Source: Prauserella flavalba (GTDB taxonomy: Bacteria > Actinomycetota > Actinomycetes > Mycobacteriales > Pseudonocardiaceae). Taken from it: DNA of 64,000 bases. This document shows, one piece after another, positions 36,831-49,146 of the stretch (its first letter is position 1; every line of letters begins with the position of its first letter). The stretch spans positions 248,001 to 312,000 of the forward strand of contig NZ_MASU01000006.1 of NCBI RefSeq assembly GCF_003202235.1, in the 5' to 3' direction. The notes beneath the pieces are model-generated. The model made no database searches and had not been told where the DNA came from. It saw only the letters and a program-made list of their open reading frames with translations. The position numbers were made by a program, and so were the translations under genes.

Positions 36831-37964
36831 GTGGAGCTTCCGGTCATCGAACACGACACCCCTCACCTGAGCCGGGTCACGCCGTCGCTGCTCGCCGCGC
36901 TCGGCGTGCGAGGGTGCGCGGGCTCACTGGACCTGCCGCCGGTCTCGCGCGCGTGCGTGCTGCTGATCGACGGCCTCGGCTGGGAACTGCTCGACGCCCA
37001 CGCCGGGGACGCGCCCGTGCTCACCGAACTGCGGCGTACCCCGCTGCGCGTCGGCTACCCGGCCACCACCGTCGCCGGGCTCGCCGCGATCGGCACCGGC
37101 GTCGCCTCCGGCGAGCACGGCATGGCCGGGTACACCTTCGAGGTGCCGGGCGTCGGGGTGCTCAACGCGCTGCGCTGGTGCCGCCACCCCGAGGGCGGTG
37201 ACCTGAGCGGGGAGCTGTCCGCCGAGCAGGTGCAGCCGATGCCGACGACGTTCGACCGCGCGGCGGCCGAGGGGGTCGCCACCAGCGTGGTGTCGTCGGC
37301 GAAGTTCGCCGACACGGCGCTGACGAAGGCCGTGCTGCGCGGCGGCCGGTACGTCGGCGTGTACGCGCTCGGCGACCTGGCGGCCGCGACACTCGACGCG
37401 CTGCGACCCGCGCGTGCGTTCTGCTACGCCTACCACAGCGAGCTCGACATGCTCGGCCACCTGTACGGCCCCGGCTCTCCCGCCTGGCGGATGCAGCTGG
37501 CGCAGGTCGACCGCCTCGTCGAGTCCATTGTGGATGGCCTGCCGCCCGGGTCGGTGCTCGCCGTCGTCGCCGACCACGGCATGGTGCGGCTCGACGACAC
37601 GGTGCTCGACCTCGACGCGGTACCGGCACTGGGCGACGGCGTCCGCGCGCTGGCGGGCGAGGTGCGGGCCCGCCACGTGCACACGCGCAACGGCGCCACG
37701 GCCGACGTGCTCGCCACCTGGCGCGAGCTGCTCGGCGACCGGGCGTGGGTCATCGAGCGCGAGGAGGCGATCGAGCAGGGCTGGTTCGGCCCGCGCGTGG
37801 CCGACCACGTGCGCCCCCGCATCGGCGACGTGGTCGCCGCCGCCAGGGGCAGCTCGGGCCTGCTGCGCCGCACGGCCGAACCCCTCGAATCGGCGCTCGT
37901 CGGCCAGCACGGCTCGTTCACCAGCGCGGAGCAACTCGTGCCGCTGGCGCTCGCCTTCGGGTGA
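36831..37964 (+). CDS. Alkaline phosphatase superfamily / type I phosphodiesterase-nucleotide pyrophosphatase
   Basis: A 377-residue protein with the metal and nucleophile pattern of the family: LLIDGLGWELLD, the nucleophile in YPATTVAGL, GEHGMAGYTF, YHSELDMLGHLYG and VADHGM. No signal peptide is visible, so it is probably cytoplasmic. The substrate (nucleotide, phospholipid head group or phosphodiester) is unknown. GTG at 36831 starts MELPVIEH and diverges from fmdB, with 45 bp between the starts. A GTCCATTGTGGAT palindrome lies at 37523-37535. Confidence 0.83.
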   Translation: MELPVIEHDTPHLSRVTPSLLAALGVRGCAGSLDLPPVSRACVLLIDGLGWELLDAHAGDAPVLTELRRTPLRVGYPATTVAGLAAIGTGVASGEHGMAGYTFEVPGVGVLNALRWCRHPEGGDLSGELSAEQVQPMPTTFDRAAAEGVATSVVSSAKFADTALTKAVLRGGRYVGVYALGDLAAATLDALRPARAFCYAYHSELDMLGHLYGPGSPAWRMQLAQVDRLVESIVDGLPPGSVLAVVADHGMVRLDDTVLDLDAVPALGDGVRALAGEVRARHVHTRNGATADVLATWRELLGDRAWVIEREEAIEQGWFGPRVADHVRPRIGDVVAAARGSSGLLRRTAEPLESALVGQHGSFTSAEQLVPLALAFG

Positions 37965-38047
37965 AGCACAACCCGGAGCAGGACACGCCCGCCACCGTCC
38001 ACCCGGCCGGCCTTCCTCCGGCCCGGTGACACCCGCCGCGCACCCGA

Positions 38048-38053
38048 TACCGT
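38048..38053 (+). promoter_or_regulatory. -10 element of the zinc-site hypothetical gene (leaderless)
   Basis: TACCGT lies 7 nt before ATG at 38061. Confidence 0.45.
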
Positions 38054-38060
38054 GGCGGTC

Positions 38061-38348
38061 ATGCCCCGACGGAACCGCCAGCGGCGAGACGCGCGCACAC
38101 TCGGCGCCTCCACCGGCTGGGCGCAGGCTGAGTCGGCGGACGACGGCGACTGGCTCGTGCGCACCGTGCCCGGCTCGCAGGCGACCAAGGTCTACCGGTG
38201 CCCCGGCTGCGACCACGAGATCCGGCCGGGTGTTCCCCACGTCGTGGCCTGGCCCGCCGACGAGACCGGCTCGGTCGCCGACCGGCGGCACTGGCACCGC
38301 GCGTGCTGGCAGGCGCGCCGGCGGCGCAGGCCGACCCGCATGCGCTGA
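38061..38348 (+). CDS. Conserved actinobacterial protein with a C2HC-like metal site
   Basis: A 95-residue basic protein beginning MPRRNRQRRDARTL. The middle has YRCPGCDHEI and later RHWHRACW, giving a CXXC...HXXXC arrangement that could bind zinc. Homologues in actinobacteria are sometimes labelled ATP/GTP-binding protein, but no P-loop is visible. Function is unknown. ATG at 38061 is favoured over GTG at 38052 by the leaderless -10. Confidence 0.65.
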   Translation: MPRRNRQRRDARTLGASTGWAQAESADDGDWLVRTVPGSQATKVYRCPGCDHEIRPGVPHVVAWPADETGSVADRRHWHRACWQARRRRRPTRMR

Positions 38349-38398
38349 CCCCGTCCCCAGGCTTCGAGCACACCCGTCGATATGCGATTGTCCGGCCC

Positions 38399-38911
38399 TC
38401 ACGGCCGGCTGCGGTAGAACTTGGCAGCCACCCCCTCGTAGTAGTCCTCCTTGTACTCGGCGAACCCGAGCTTGTGGGCGATCCGCTGCGCGGGCACGTT
38501 GCCGACGTTGGTGACGATCACGACGGGCCGCTCCGGCACCGCCCGGCTCGCCCAGCCGACCACCGCGTTCGCCATCTCCGACGCGTACCCCCTGCCCCAC
38601 GCCTCCGGCCGGAACCGGTAGTACAGGTTCAGCACCGGCTCGCCCTCGAGGTCCTTGGCCTGCACCCCGCCGACCCCGATGACGCGACCGGACCCCGCCT
38701 CCACCACCGCGACGTAGCCGAACCCGTGCTCGGCCCAGTGCCGCTGCCACACCGCCACCAGCGCGCGGGCGTGCTCGGTGGTGGCGGGGAACGCGTCGTG
38801 CGGATGCGTCGCCGGGTCGGACTGGATCTCGACGACCGAGGGCAGGTCGGCCTCACGGAAGCGGCGAAGCACGAGCCGCTCCGTCCGGATCTCGCCCAGC
38901 TCGGGAGCCAT
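38399..38911 (-). CDS. GNAT family N-acetyltransferase
   Basis: A 170-residue RimJ/RimL-like acetyltransferase: TERLVLRRFREADL at the N-terminus, YYRFRPEAWGRGYASEMA with the acetyl-CoA pyrophosphate loop, and NVPAQRIAHKLGF near the C-terminus. The acceptor is unknown. The ATG at 38911 has a TAGCGT -10 6 nt upstream (38923-38918). It is divergent from the hydrolase at 38.95 kb. Confidence 0.83.
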   Translation of the reverse strand: MAPELGEIRTERLVLRRFREADLPSVVEIQSDPATHPHDAFPATTEHARALVAVWQRHWAEHGFGYVAVVEAGSGRVIGVGGVQAKDLEGEPVLNLYYRFRPEAWGRGYASEMANAVVGWASRAVPERPVVIVTNVGNVPAQRIAHKLGFAEYKEDYYEGVAAKFYRSRP

Positions 38912-38917
38912 GCGCTG

Positions 38918-38943
38918 ACGCTAGCCGCCACCTCCGACAGAAT
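38918..38943. promoter_or_regulatory. Divergent -10 elements between GNAT and hydrolase genes
   Basis: Minus strand TAGCGT (38923-38918) lies 6 nt before the GNAT ATG. Plus strand CAGAAT (38938-38943) lies 6 nt before the hydrolase ATG at 38950. Only 38 bp separate the two start codons. Confidence 0.45.
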
Positions 38944-38949
38944 CCGGGG

Positions 38950-39708
38950 ATGGCAGATCTCCCGCTCGTGCTCCTGCACGCCTATCCCGTCGACGCCCGG
39001 ATGTGGAACGCCGTCCGCGAACCCCTGGCCGCGAGGACCCGCGTGATCACGCCCGACCAGCGAGGACTCGGCCGGACGCCACTGCCGGACCCGGACCGGG
39101 AGCCCAGCCTCGACGACGCCGCCCGCGACGTGCTCGCGCTGCTCGACAAGCTGGAGCTGGAGCGGGTGGTGCTGGGGGGCTGCTCGATGGGCGGCTACGT
39201 GACGCTCGCCGTGCTGCGCGCCGCGCCGGAGCGGGTCGGCGGGCTCGTGCTCGTCGACACCAAGGCGACCGCCGACACCGACGAGGCGAGAGCCAACCGG
39301 CTGACCGCCGCCGAACGCGCCGAGACCGAGGGCACGGCCGTCTGGCTCGCCGAGGCCATGCTGCCCATCCTCCTCTCCGAGGAGACCCGTTCGTCCCGGC
39401 CCGGGGTCGTCGCCACCGTGCGCGAGCTCATCGAGTCGCAGCCGCCCGGGGGCGTGGCGTGGGCGCAGCGGGCGATGGCCGCGCGCCCGGACTCCACCGA
39501 GGCACTGCGCGAGGCGCGCGTGCCCACGCTCGTCGTGGTCGGTGAGCACGACACGGTGACCCCACCCGAGGCGGCCAGGGAGATGGCAGAGACCGCGCCG
39601 GACGGCACGCTCGTCGTCCTGCCCGGCGCTGGGCACCTGACGCCGCTGGAAGCCCCCGAGGGCGTCGCCACGGCCATCCTGGACTGGCTGCCCGGTCAGG
39701 CCAGGTAG
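38950..39708 (+). CDS. Alpha/beta hydrolase
   Basis: A 252-residue hydrolase: LHAYPVDARMW at the oxyanion strand, DQRGLGRTP, nucleophile elbow GGCSMGGYV (serine near residue 80), acid in VVVGEHDTVTP, and histidine in LPGAGHLTPLEAP. It resembles 3-oxoadipate enol-lactonase or carboxylesterase-type enzymes, substrate unknown. Its last 13 bp overlap the 3' end of the convergent phosphotransferase gene. Confidence 0.83.
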   Translation: MADLPLVLLHAYPVDARMWNAVREPLAARTRVITPDQRGLGRTPLPDPDREPSLDDAARDVLALLDKLELERVVLGGCSMGGYVTLAVLRAAPERVGGLVLVDTKATADTDEARANRLTAAERAETEGTAVWLAEAMLPILLSEETRSSRPGVVATVRELIESQPPGGVAWAQRAMAARPDSTEALREARVPTLVVVGEHDTVTPPEAAREMAETAPDGTLVVLPGAGHLTPLEAPEGVATAILDWLPGQAR

Positions 39709-40541
39709 GCGGCCAGCGCCTCGCGGGCCTCGCCGAGCCGGTCCGGGAAGCGGCGCGCCACCACGAACCGCCAGCACACCCCGAACAGCCGCCGCAGCTC
39801 GGCGAACGGCGCCAGCTCCGCCGGGTCAGGGCGGCCAGGGTAGGCGGCGAGCGCGGCGGCGCCGTCGAGCAGTGACGTCCGCGCCAGCACCGCGAGGTCC
39901 CACGCCAGCGGACCACGCCAGGTGTCCTCGAAGTCGGTCCAGAGTGGGCCCTCGTCGGTGAGGAGCAGGTTGCCGGGGTGAGCGTCGCCGTGCAGCGGCT
40001 GCACGGGCCCTGTCGCGCGGGCGACCGACCCGGCGACCTCGCCGGCACGGGCGCGCAGCGCGTGCAGCGCGTCGCCGAGATCGCCCGCGAGCAGGCCGAG
40101 CATGCGGTGCAGCTCGGCGACGGGGCCGTCCGAGGGCAGCTCGCCGGGGTAGCCGCGCAGGGCCTCGTGGACCTGCGCGAGCGACGTCGCGACCTCCGCC
40201 GGAGCCGGGCTGCGCGCGGGATCGTGACGGACGTAACGCCAGAAGGTGAGAGGCAGGCCTTTGCCCAGGTGAGGGCCGGGCGGAGGGTCCGTGCTCGGCG
40301 GGACGACCGGTGCGCCGAGCCCGGAGAGGAACGTGGCCAGCCGCACGTCCCGCGCGAGCCAGCCGGCGACGCCGGGCCGGGTCAGCAGGGTCGTCGCGGG
40401 CACCCTCGCGACCACGTGACCCAGCCTCACCAGCACATTCGAGCGATCAGCGAGCACGACGGGAGCCACCGAGGGCAGGCCGAGCCCGCGGGCCGTCTCG
40501 ACGGCGGCGGCCACAGCCCGGGTGACGTATGGATCCCGCAC
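39696..40541 (-). CDS. Aminoglycoside phosphotransferase (APH) family kinase
   Basis: A 281-residue protein-kinase-like small-molecule kinase. The catalytic loop is LHGDAHPGNLL and the metal-binding site WTDFEDTWRG. An N-terminal lobe with NVLVRLGHVVARV carries the ATP-binding strands. Many members act on substrates other than antibiotics (choline, homoserine, thiamine analogues), so resistance should not be assumed. GTG at 40541 has AAAGAT 6 nt upstream, suggesting a leaderless start. It is divergent from ctaD. Confidence 0.78.
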   Translation of the reverse strand: MRDPYVTRAVAAAVETARGLGLPSVAPVVLADRSNVLVRLGHVVARVPATTLLTRPGVAGWLARDVRLATFLSGLGAPVVPPSTDPPPGPHLGKGLPLTFWRYVRHDPARSPAPAEVATSLAQVHEALRGYPGELPSDGPVAELHRMLGLLAGDLGDALHALRARAGEVAGSVARATGPVQPLHGDAHPGNLLLTDEGPLWTDFEDTWRGPLAWDLAVLARTSLLDGAAALAAYPGRPDPAELAPFAELRRLFGVCWRFVVARRFPDRLGEAREALAAYLA

Positions 40542-40667
40542 GGGCCGATCTTTGCAGGCGGCTGGCAGGCCCCGAATCGCTCCGGGCTACGATCCCCCTA
40601 GCCAACGTGGGTCCCCCGCCCATGGCTGAGGAGCAAGGATCACGGGGTTCGAGAGCAGGAGGCAGGA

Positions 40668-44433
<3,766 letters not shown>

Positions 44434-44442
44434 ACCAACTGC

Positions 44443-44491
44443 CCCCAAGGCCACCTTTGTTGCGTTGAGCGCAACAAAGGTGGCCTTGGGG
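44443..44491. terminator. Bidirectional 22-bp hairpin, CCCCAAGGCCACC subtype
   Basis: Arm 44443-44464 starts CCCCAAGGCCACCTTTG and ends TTGCG; the loop TTGAG (44465-44469) precedes the exact reverse complement (44470-44491). It lies 9 nt after the PTH2 gene stop. Confidence 0.85.
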
Positions 44492-44534
44492 AGCGTTTGT
44501 CAGGCGGGCTGCCGATCGCCCCTGAGCGCCCTGG

Positions 44535-44591
44535 CTGCAGTGAAGGCCACCTTCACTGCGTTCAACGCAGTGAAGGTGGCCTTCACTGCAG
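44535..44591. terminator. Bidirectional 26-bp hairpin, GCAGTGAAGGCCACC subtype
   Basis: Arm 44535-44560 begins CTGCAGTGAAGGCCACC; loop TTCAA (44561-44565); exact reverse complement 44566-44591. It stands 44 bp after the other subtype and 13 bp from the end of the convergent gene, a double stop signal. Confidence 0.85.
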
Positions 44592-44604
44592 TCGCAGGGG
44601 CTGC

Positions 44605-44985
44605 CTACTGCGCGGGCTGGTTGTCGGCCTTCCAGACCACGTAGGCCTCGTCGGCATCGGTGGTCATGGCCTCCACGAACTTGTCGTGGTCGAAACCAGG
44701 CAGGGTCTGCAGCCGCTCGATGAGCGCGTTCGCCGCAGGGTCGCCGCTCGGCACCGCGGTGCCCGTTCCGTCGGCCGCGGCCAGCATCAGGAAGACGTCT
44801 TCCTTCCACGGGCCTTCCGGGATGACTCTCACCACCACGGCGGTCAGCTCCGACCAGGTGATGGACTCCTCGCTGCCATCGGCGAGCTGGCGGCGCACAC
44901 CGGTGTCGTCCACGCTGACCGACCGGGATTGCGCGCTGGATGAGTCGGGGAACAAGACTTCTCCCTTGCCTCGGGTTCCGTTCAC
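44605..44985 (-). CDS. Conserved hypothetical protein
   Basis: A 126-residue cytoplasmic protein from GTG at 44985, or 116 residues from TTG at 44955, which has a better GGGAGAAG upstream. The core has GVRRQLADGSEESITWSEL, PWKEDVFLMLAAADGTG and ALIERLQTLPGFDHDKFVEAM (in parts), a pattern I associate with small actinobacterial proteins of unknown function. No catalytic motif is visible. It lies directly downstream of the helicase gene on the same strand (24 nt from its stop), so it may be cotranscribed. Confidence 0.65.
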   Translation of the reverse strand: MNGTRGKGEVLFPDSSSAQSRSVSVDDTGVRRQLADGSEESITWSELTAVVVRVIPEGPWKEDVFLMLAAADGTGTAVPSGDPAANALIERLQTLPGFDHDKFVEAMTTDADEAYVVWKADNQPAQ

Positions 44986-45008
44986 CGTAGCGCCTTCTTC
45001 CCCGGCGC

Positions 45009-47060
45009 TCAGGACGGGGCGGCGGCGTCCAGCCTGCGCAGGGCGTCCCGTGCGACCTTCGGGTCGTGCGTCGGCCACAGCGGCGGCAGCGACGCGCGCA
45101 GGAATCCGCCGTAGCGCGCCGTCGCCAGGCGAGAGTCGAGCACCGCGACGACACCCTTGTCGGTGACGGACCGATGCAGCCGCCCCGTGCCCTGTGCCAG
45201 CAACAACGCGGCGTGGGTGGCCGCGACGGTGAGGAAACCGTTGCCGCCACGGGCTTCCACGGCCCGCTGCCGCGCCGACGACACGGGGTCGTCTGGGCGC
45301 GGGAAGGGCAGCCGGTCGACGATCACCAGCTGCAGCGAGGGGCCGGGAACGTCGACGCCCTGCCACAGCGAGAGCGTGCCGAACAGGCACGTGCGCGGGT
45401 CGTCGGCGAACTTGCCGACCAGCAAGGACGTGGAGTCGTCACCCTGGCAGAGGATCGGGTGCTTGACCCGGTCACGCAGCTCCTCGGTGGCTTGTTTCGC
45501 CGCGCGCATGGACGAGAACAGCCCCAGCGCGCGCCCGCCCGCCGCGTCGATCAGCTCGGCGATCTCGTCGAGGGTGCGCTCGCCGAGCCCGTCGCGGCCC
45601 GGCGGCGGGAGATGCTTGGCCACGTACAGGATTCCGTGCTTGCGGTAGTCGAACGGCGAGCCCACGTCGAGCCCGCTCCAGCGGGGACCGTCGTTGTCCG
45701 ACGGCGCGGGCTTGTCCGTGGCTGTGCCCTCCGCCTTGACCGTCGGCTTCGGCGACGGTGGTAGCCCCCACTGCCTCGCCAGCGTGTCGAACGCGCCGCC
45801 GAGCGCCAGTGTCGCGGACGTCAGCACCGTGGTGCTGCGCGCGAATACCCGCTCCCGCAGCAGCCCGCCCACCGACAGCGGTGCGACGTGCAGCGCGGGC
45901 GGCCGGGGCGAGGCCGAGTACTGATCACCGGAGAGCCACACGACGTCGAGCCGGTGTGCCTGGTCCTCGTCGAAGGCGTCGAGCAACCGCACCGCCGTGT
46001 CGTGCACCTCGTCGAGCATCGAGCGGGCGAGCTTGCGCGCCGTGGCCTCCTCGACGTCCTCCTTGCGCTCGGAACCGAGCGCGGTGAGGCACGCGTGCGC
46101 GGCGTCGCGGACGACGGTGAGCGCACCGCCCAGCGGCGTCGGCAGCGTGTCCATGCGGCCCGGCGGCAGCTCGTCGAGCACCAGTGCGAGCCCGTCGCCC
46201 GCCTCCAGCAACCGGTCGGCGATGTCGGCGTCGATGAGCCTGCCGCAGCGCCGGGTGGCCGCGGAGATCAGCGACGTGGTGAGCTCGGACGTCGCGACGG
46301 AGGTCACGCGGTCGACCAGCTCGTGCGCCTCGTCGATCACCACCAGGTCGTGCTCCGGCAGCACCTGGTACTCCTGCAGCGCGTCGATCGCGAGCAGCGC
46401 GTGGTTGGTCACCACCACGTCAGCGCGGCCCGCCTCGCCCCGTGCGCGCTCGGCGAAACAGTCGGTGCCGATGGGGCAGCGGGCGACGCCGAGGCATTCG
46501 CGGGCCGTCACCGACACCTGCCGCCACGCCTGCTCGGACACACCGGGCACGAGCTCGTCGCGGTCGCCGGTCTCGGTGTCGGACGACCATTCGTGCAGGC
46601 GCTTGACCTCCCTGCCGATGCGGGAGACGGCGAACGCGTCGAACAGCCCGGTGTCCTCGGGCTCCTCGGGGGCGCCGGTGTGCACGCGGTGCATGCAGAG
46701 GTAGTTGCGCCTGCCCTTGAGGATCGCGAACGTGGGTTCCCTGCCGAGCGGCTTCTTCAGCGCCTTCGCGAGCCTCGGCAGGTCCCGGTCGACGAGCTGG
46801 CGCTGCAGCGCGATCGTGGCCGTGGAGACCACCACGGTCGCCTCGTGCTCCACCGCGTACCGGATCGCGGGCACGAGGTACGCCAGCGATTTCCCGGTGC
46901 CGGTGCCCGCCTGTACGGCGAGGTGCTCGCCGGTGCGGATCGCTGTGGCGACCGCCTCCGCCATCCGCACCTGGCCCTCGCGCTCGGCTCCGCCCACGGC
47001 CTCGACGGCGTGCGAGAGGAGATCGCGGACGCTGGGCAGCGTGGAGATGGAGGTGGGCAC
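45009..47060 (-). CDS. dinG: DinG/XPD-type ATP-dependent DNA helicase
   Basis: A 683-residue superfamily 2 helicase. It has Walker A AGTGTGKSLAY, the DEAH box VVIDEAHEL, and four cysteines placed for an iron-sulfur cluster (RNYLCMHRV, TARECLGVARCPIGTDCF). The C-terminal motor has LFGTLSLWQGVDVPG and the motif VI-like ATHAALLLAQGTGRLHR (in parts). Such enzymes unwind DNA forks, R-loops or G-quadruplexes in repair. GTG at 47060 gives MPTSISTLPS; a longer in-frame reading to 47153 adds 31 residues with no similarity expected. In mycobacteria dinG likewise precedes pncB-clpS. Confidence 0.9.
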   Translation of the reverse strand: MPTSISTLPSVRDLLSHAVEAVGGAEREGQVRMAEAVATAIRTGEHLAVQAGTGTGKSLAYLVPAIRYAVEHEATVVVSTATIALQRQLVDRDLPRLAKALKKPLGREPTFAILKGRRNYLCMHRVHTGAPEEPEDTGLFDAFAVSRIGREVKRLHEWSSDTETGDRDELVPGVSEQAWRQVSVTARECLGVARCPIGTDCFAERARGEAGRADVVVTNHALLAIDALQEYQVLPEHDLVVIDEAHELVDRVTSVATSELTTSLISAATRRCGRLIDADIADRLLEAGDGLALVLDELPPGRMDTLPTPLGGALTVVRDAAHACLTALGSERKEDVEEATARKLARSMLDEVHDTAVRLLDAFDEDQAHRLDVVWLSGDQYSASPRPPALHVAPLSVGGLLRERVFARSTTVLTSATLALGGAFDTLARQWGLPPSPKPTVKAEGTATDKPAPSDNDGPRWSGLDVGSPFDYRKHGILYVAKHLPPPGRDGLGERTLDEIAELIDAAGGRALGLFSSMRAAKQATEELRDRVKHPILCQGDDSTSLLVGKFADDPRTCLFGTLSLWQGVDVPGPSLQLVIVDRLPFPRPDDPVSSARQRAVEARGGNGFLTVAATHAALLLAQGTGRLHRSVTDKGVVAVLDSRLATARYGGFLRASLPPLWPTHDPKVARDALRRLDAAAPS

Positions 47061-47174
47061 GATCGAGACGTTACCGCCCGGGTGCGTCAGTTCCGGGCTC
47101 GGTGCGCGCCAACTGGTCGCCCATTGATCACGAACGGTCCATTCACGTCTCATCGATCCTTCGCGAACCGGTCA

Positions 47175-47180
47175 TAACGT
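47175..47180 (+). promoter_or_regulatory. -10 element of the secreted phosphodiesterase gene (leaderless)
   Basis: TAACGT lies 7 nt before ATG at 47188; no ribosome-binding site is visible. Confidence 0.55.
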
Positions 47181-47187
47181 CTGCCGG

Positions 47188-49032
47188 ATGAGACGCATCC
47201 GATCCCGCATCCTCGCCTGCCTGCTGGCGGTCGCCACGGTCGCCGTCGCGGGCCCGGCCCTGTCCCCGGTCGCCGTCGCCGAGCCCGGCGACGTCGTCGT
47301 CGACGAATCCTTCGACGGCACCGCGCTGCCCGACGGCTGGCGGCCCGTGGCGGGGCAGTGGCAGGTCACCGGAGGCCGCCTGGTCAACACCGAGCCCGGC
47401 AGCCTGTCGAGGATCACGTTCGGCTCGCACCTGCGCGACTTCCGCGCCGAGGCGACCATCCGGTTCGAGTCCGTCAACAACACGAGCCGCTGGGCCGGTC
47501 TCGTGCTCGACACCGACCCGTCCGGCGCCGTGCCGTGGAGCCAGGCGATCATGCGCTCGGCGTCGACCGCGAGCAACGGCGTCGAGTTCGCGGGGCGCAC
47601 CGAGGGCAACACCTGGAACGTCACCAACGCGGGCGCCGCGCCGTACGACGCGGGCACCGGCCGGGACATCCGGGTGGCCATCGAGGTGCACGGCAGCCGC
47701 GCGACGTGGTCGTTCGACGGGCAGACCGTACTCACGTCGACACAGGTGCGGCGCAGCACCGACGGCGTGCTGGGCCTCATCGCCGACGGCGCGCGGATCA
47801 GCGTCGACGACGTCAAGGTCACCGAGCTGGAACCGCTGCCCGTGACGCAGCCCGACGGCGCGCTGCCGCTGACCGTCGCCCACCGCGGCTACTCCTCGGT
47901 CGCGCCGGAGAACACGCTCGCCGCCGTGGAGGCCGGGATCAGGGCGGGCTCCGAGTACGTCGAGATCGACGCGCAGACCACCGCCGACGGTGTGCCCGTG
48001 GTGATGCACGACAACACCGTCGACCGCACCACCGACGGCACCGGCGACATCTCGAAGCTCACCGCCGACCACGTCACCGGTCTCGATGCGGGCTCGTGGT
48101 TCTCGCCCGCGTTCGCCGGTCAGCGCGTGCCGACGCTCGGCGAGGTGCTCGACCTCGTCAAGGGCAGCGGTTCGACGCTGCTGCTGGAGGTGAAGGGCCC
48201 GGAGACGCGCGCCGAGACCGGGGGCATCCTCGCCGAGGTCACCGAGCGCGGCATGTCCGAGCAGGTGCTGCTGCAGAGCTTCGATGAGCGGGTGCTGCGT
48301 GACGCGCGCGAGCTGGCGCCGGAGATCCCGCTCGGCCTGCTGCGGGGAACGCTGGACGCCGATCCGCTCGCCACGGCACGCGACCTCGGCGTGGTCGCCT
48401 ACAACCCGTCGTCGGCTGCGCTGCTGACCAGGCCCGGCACGGTGGCCACGCTCAATGACGCCGGCATCGCCGTGATGCCGTACACGATCGACGACGCCGG
48501 GACCTGGGCGCGGCTGGCGGAGATCGGTGTCGACGCCGTCATCACGAACAAGGCCGGTGAGCATTTCGGCTGGCGGCAGCGGGCCGGGCAGGACACGCCC
48601 GCGAAGCCGGCCGTGTCGCTCGTCGCGCCCGCCGACGGCGCGCAGCTGCGGCGCTACTCCACGGCCGTGGTCGCCGTGGACGCCCGCGACGCCGACACCG
48701 TGACCGTCACGCTCGACGGCGAGCCCGTCGAGGCGGGCGCCCCGCTGGACCTGCGCGGCCTCGCGGCGGGTGAGCACAAGCTGACCGCCGTCGCCGAAGG
48801 GCCCGGTGGCACGGCGGAGACGAGCACGACGTTCGACCTCGTCGTGGACGTCACGGGTGTGCGGGTGCTGGTGGCCGAGGCCGGGATCGCGGCACACGAC
48901 ACCGCCACGATCCTGCGGCACCTCGACGAGGGCCGCTGGCGGCTCGCCGAGCAGGCCGTCCGCAAGGCCGGGTTCACCGACGAGCAGGAGGCGGTGATCC
49001 TCGCCGACATCCGCACCCTCTCGCGGCGCTGA
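47188..49032 (+). CDS. Secreted glycerophosphodiester phosphodiesterase with N-terminal LamG-like domain
   Basis: A 614-residue exported protein. A Sec signal (basic RRIRSR, hydrophobic stretch, PVAVAEP cleavage region near residue 31) precedes a concanavalin/LamG-like beta domain (about 35-215). The GDPD barrel follows, with catalytic His232 in AHRGYSSVAPENT, an acidic EIDAQTT and His274 in VMHDNTVDRTTDGTG. A C-terminal Ig-like domain (SLVAPADGAQL) and a helical end complete it. It probably hydrolyses glycerophosphodiesters or teichoic-acid-like polymers outside the cell. ATG at 47188 is leaderless. Confidence 0.87.
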   Translation: MRRIRSRILACLLAVATVAVAGPALSPVAVAEPGDVVVDESFDGTALPDGWRPVAGQWQVTGGRLVNTEPGSLSRITFGSHLRDFRAEATIRFESVNNTSRWAGLVLDTDPSGAVPWSQAIMRSASTASNGVEFAGRTEGNTWNVTNAGAAPYDAGTGRDIRVAIEVHGSRATWSFDGQTVLTSTQVRRSTDGVLGLIADGARISVDDVKVTELEPLPVTQPDGALPLTVAHRGYSSVAPENTLAAVEAGIRAGSEYVEIDAQTTADGVPVVMHDNTVDRTTDGTGDISKLTADHVTGLDAGSWFSPAFAGQRVPTLGEVLDLVKGSGSTLLLEVKGPETRAETGGILAEVTERGMSEQVLLQSFDERVLRDARELAPEIPLGLLRGTLDADPLATARDLGVVAYNPSSAALLTRPGTVATLNDAGIAVMPYTIDDAGTWARLAEIGVDAVITNKAGEHFGWRQRAGQDTPAKPAVSLVAPADGAQLRRYSTAVVAVDARDADTVTVTLDGEPVEAGAPLDLRGLAAGEHKLTAVAEGPGGTAETSTTFDLVVDVTGVRVLVAEAGIAAHDTATILRHLDEGRWRLAEQAVRKAGFTDEQEAVILADIRTLSRR

Positions 49033-49146
49033 CCGGCAGGCCGCGGAGTCACACGAGCGAGTGACTCCGCGGCGACCGGGTCAGGTGACGGCGCGGCTCC
49101 GCCGATGTCGTGTGCGGGTCAGCAGGCGATCTCGGAAGGAACGCAC

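Noticed and set aside
39696-40541. Antibiotic resistance call for the APH-family gene
   Set aside because: The family fold is clear but most chromosomal members in actinobacteria have other substrates; nothing nearby indicates resistance.
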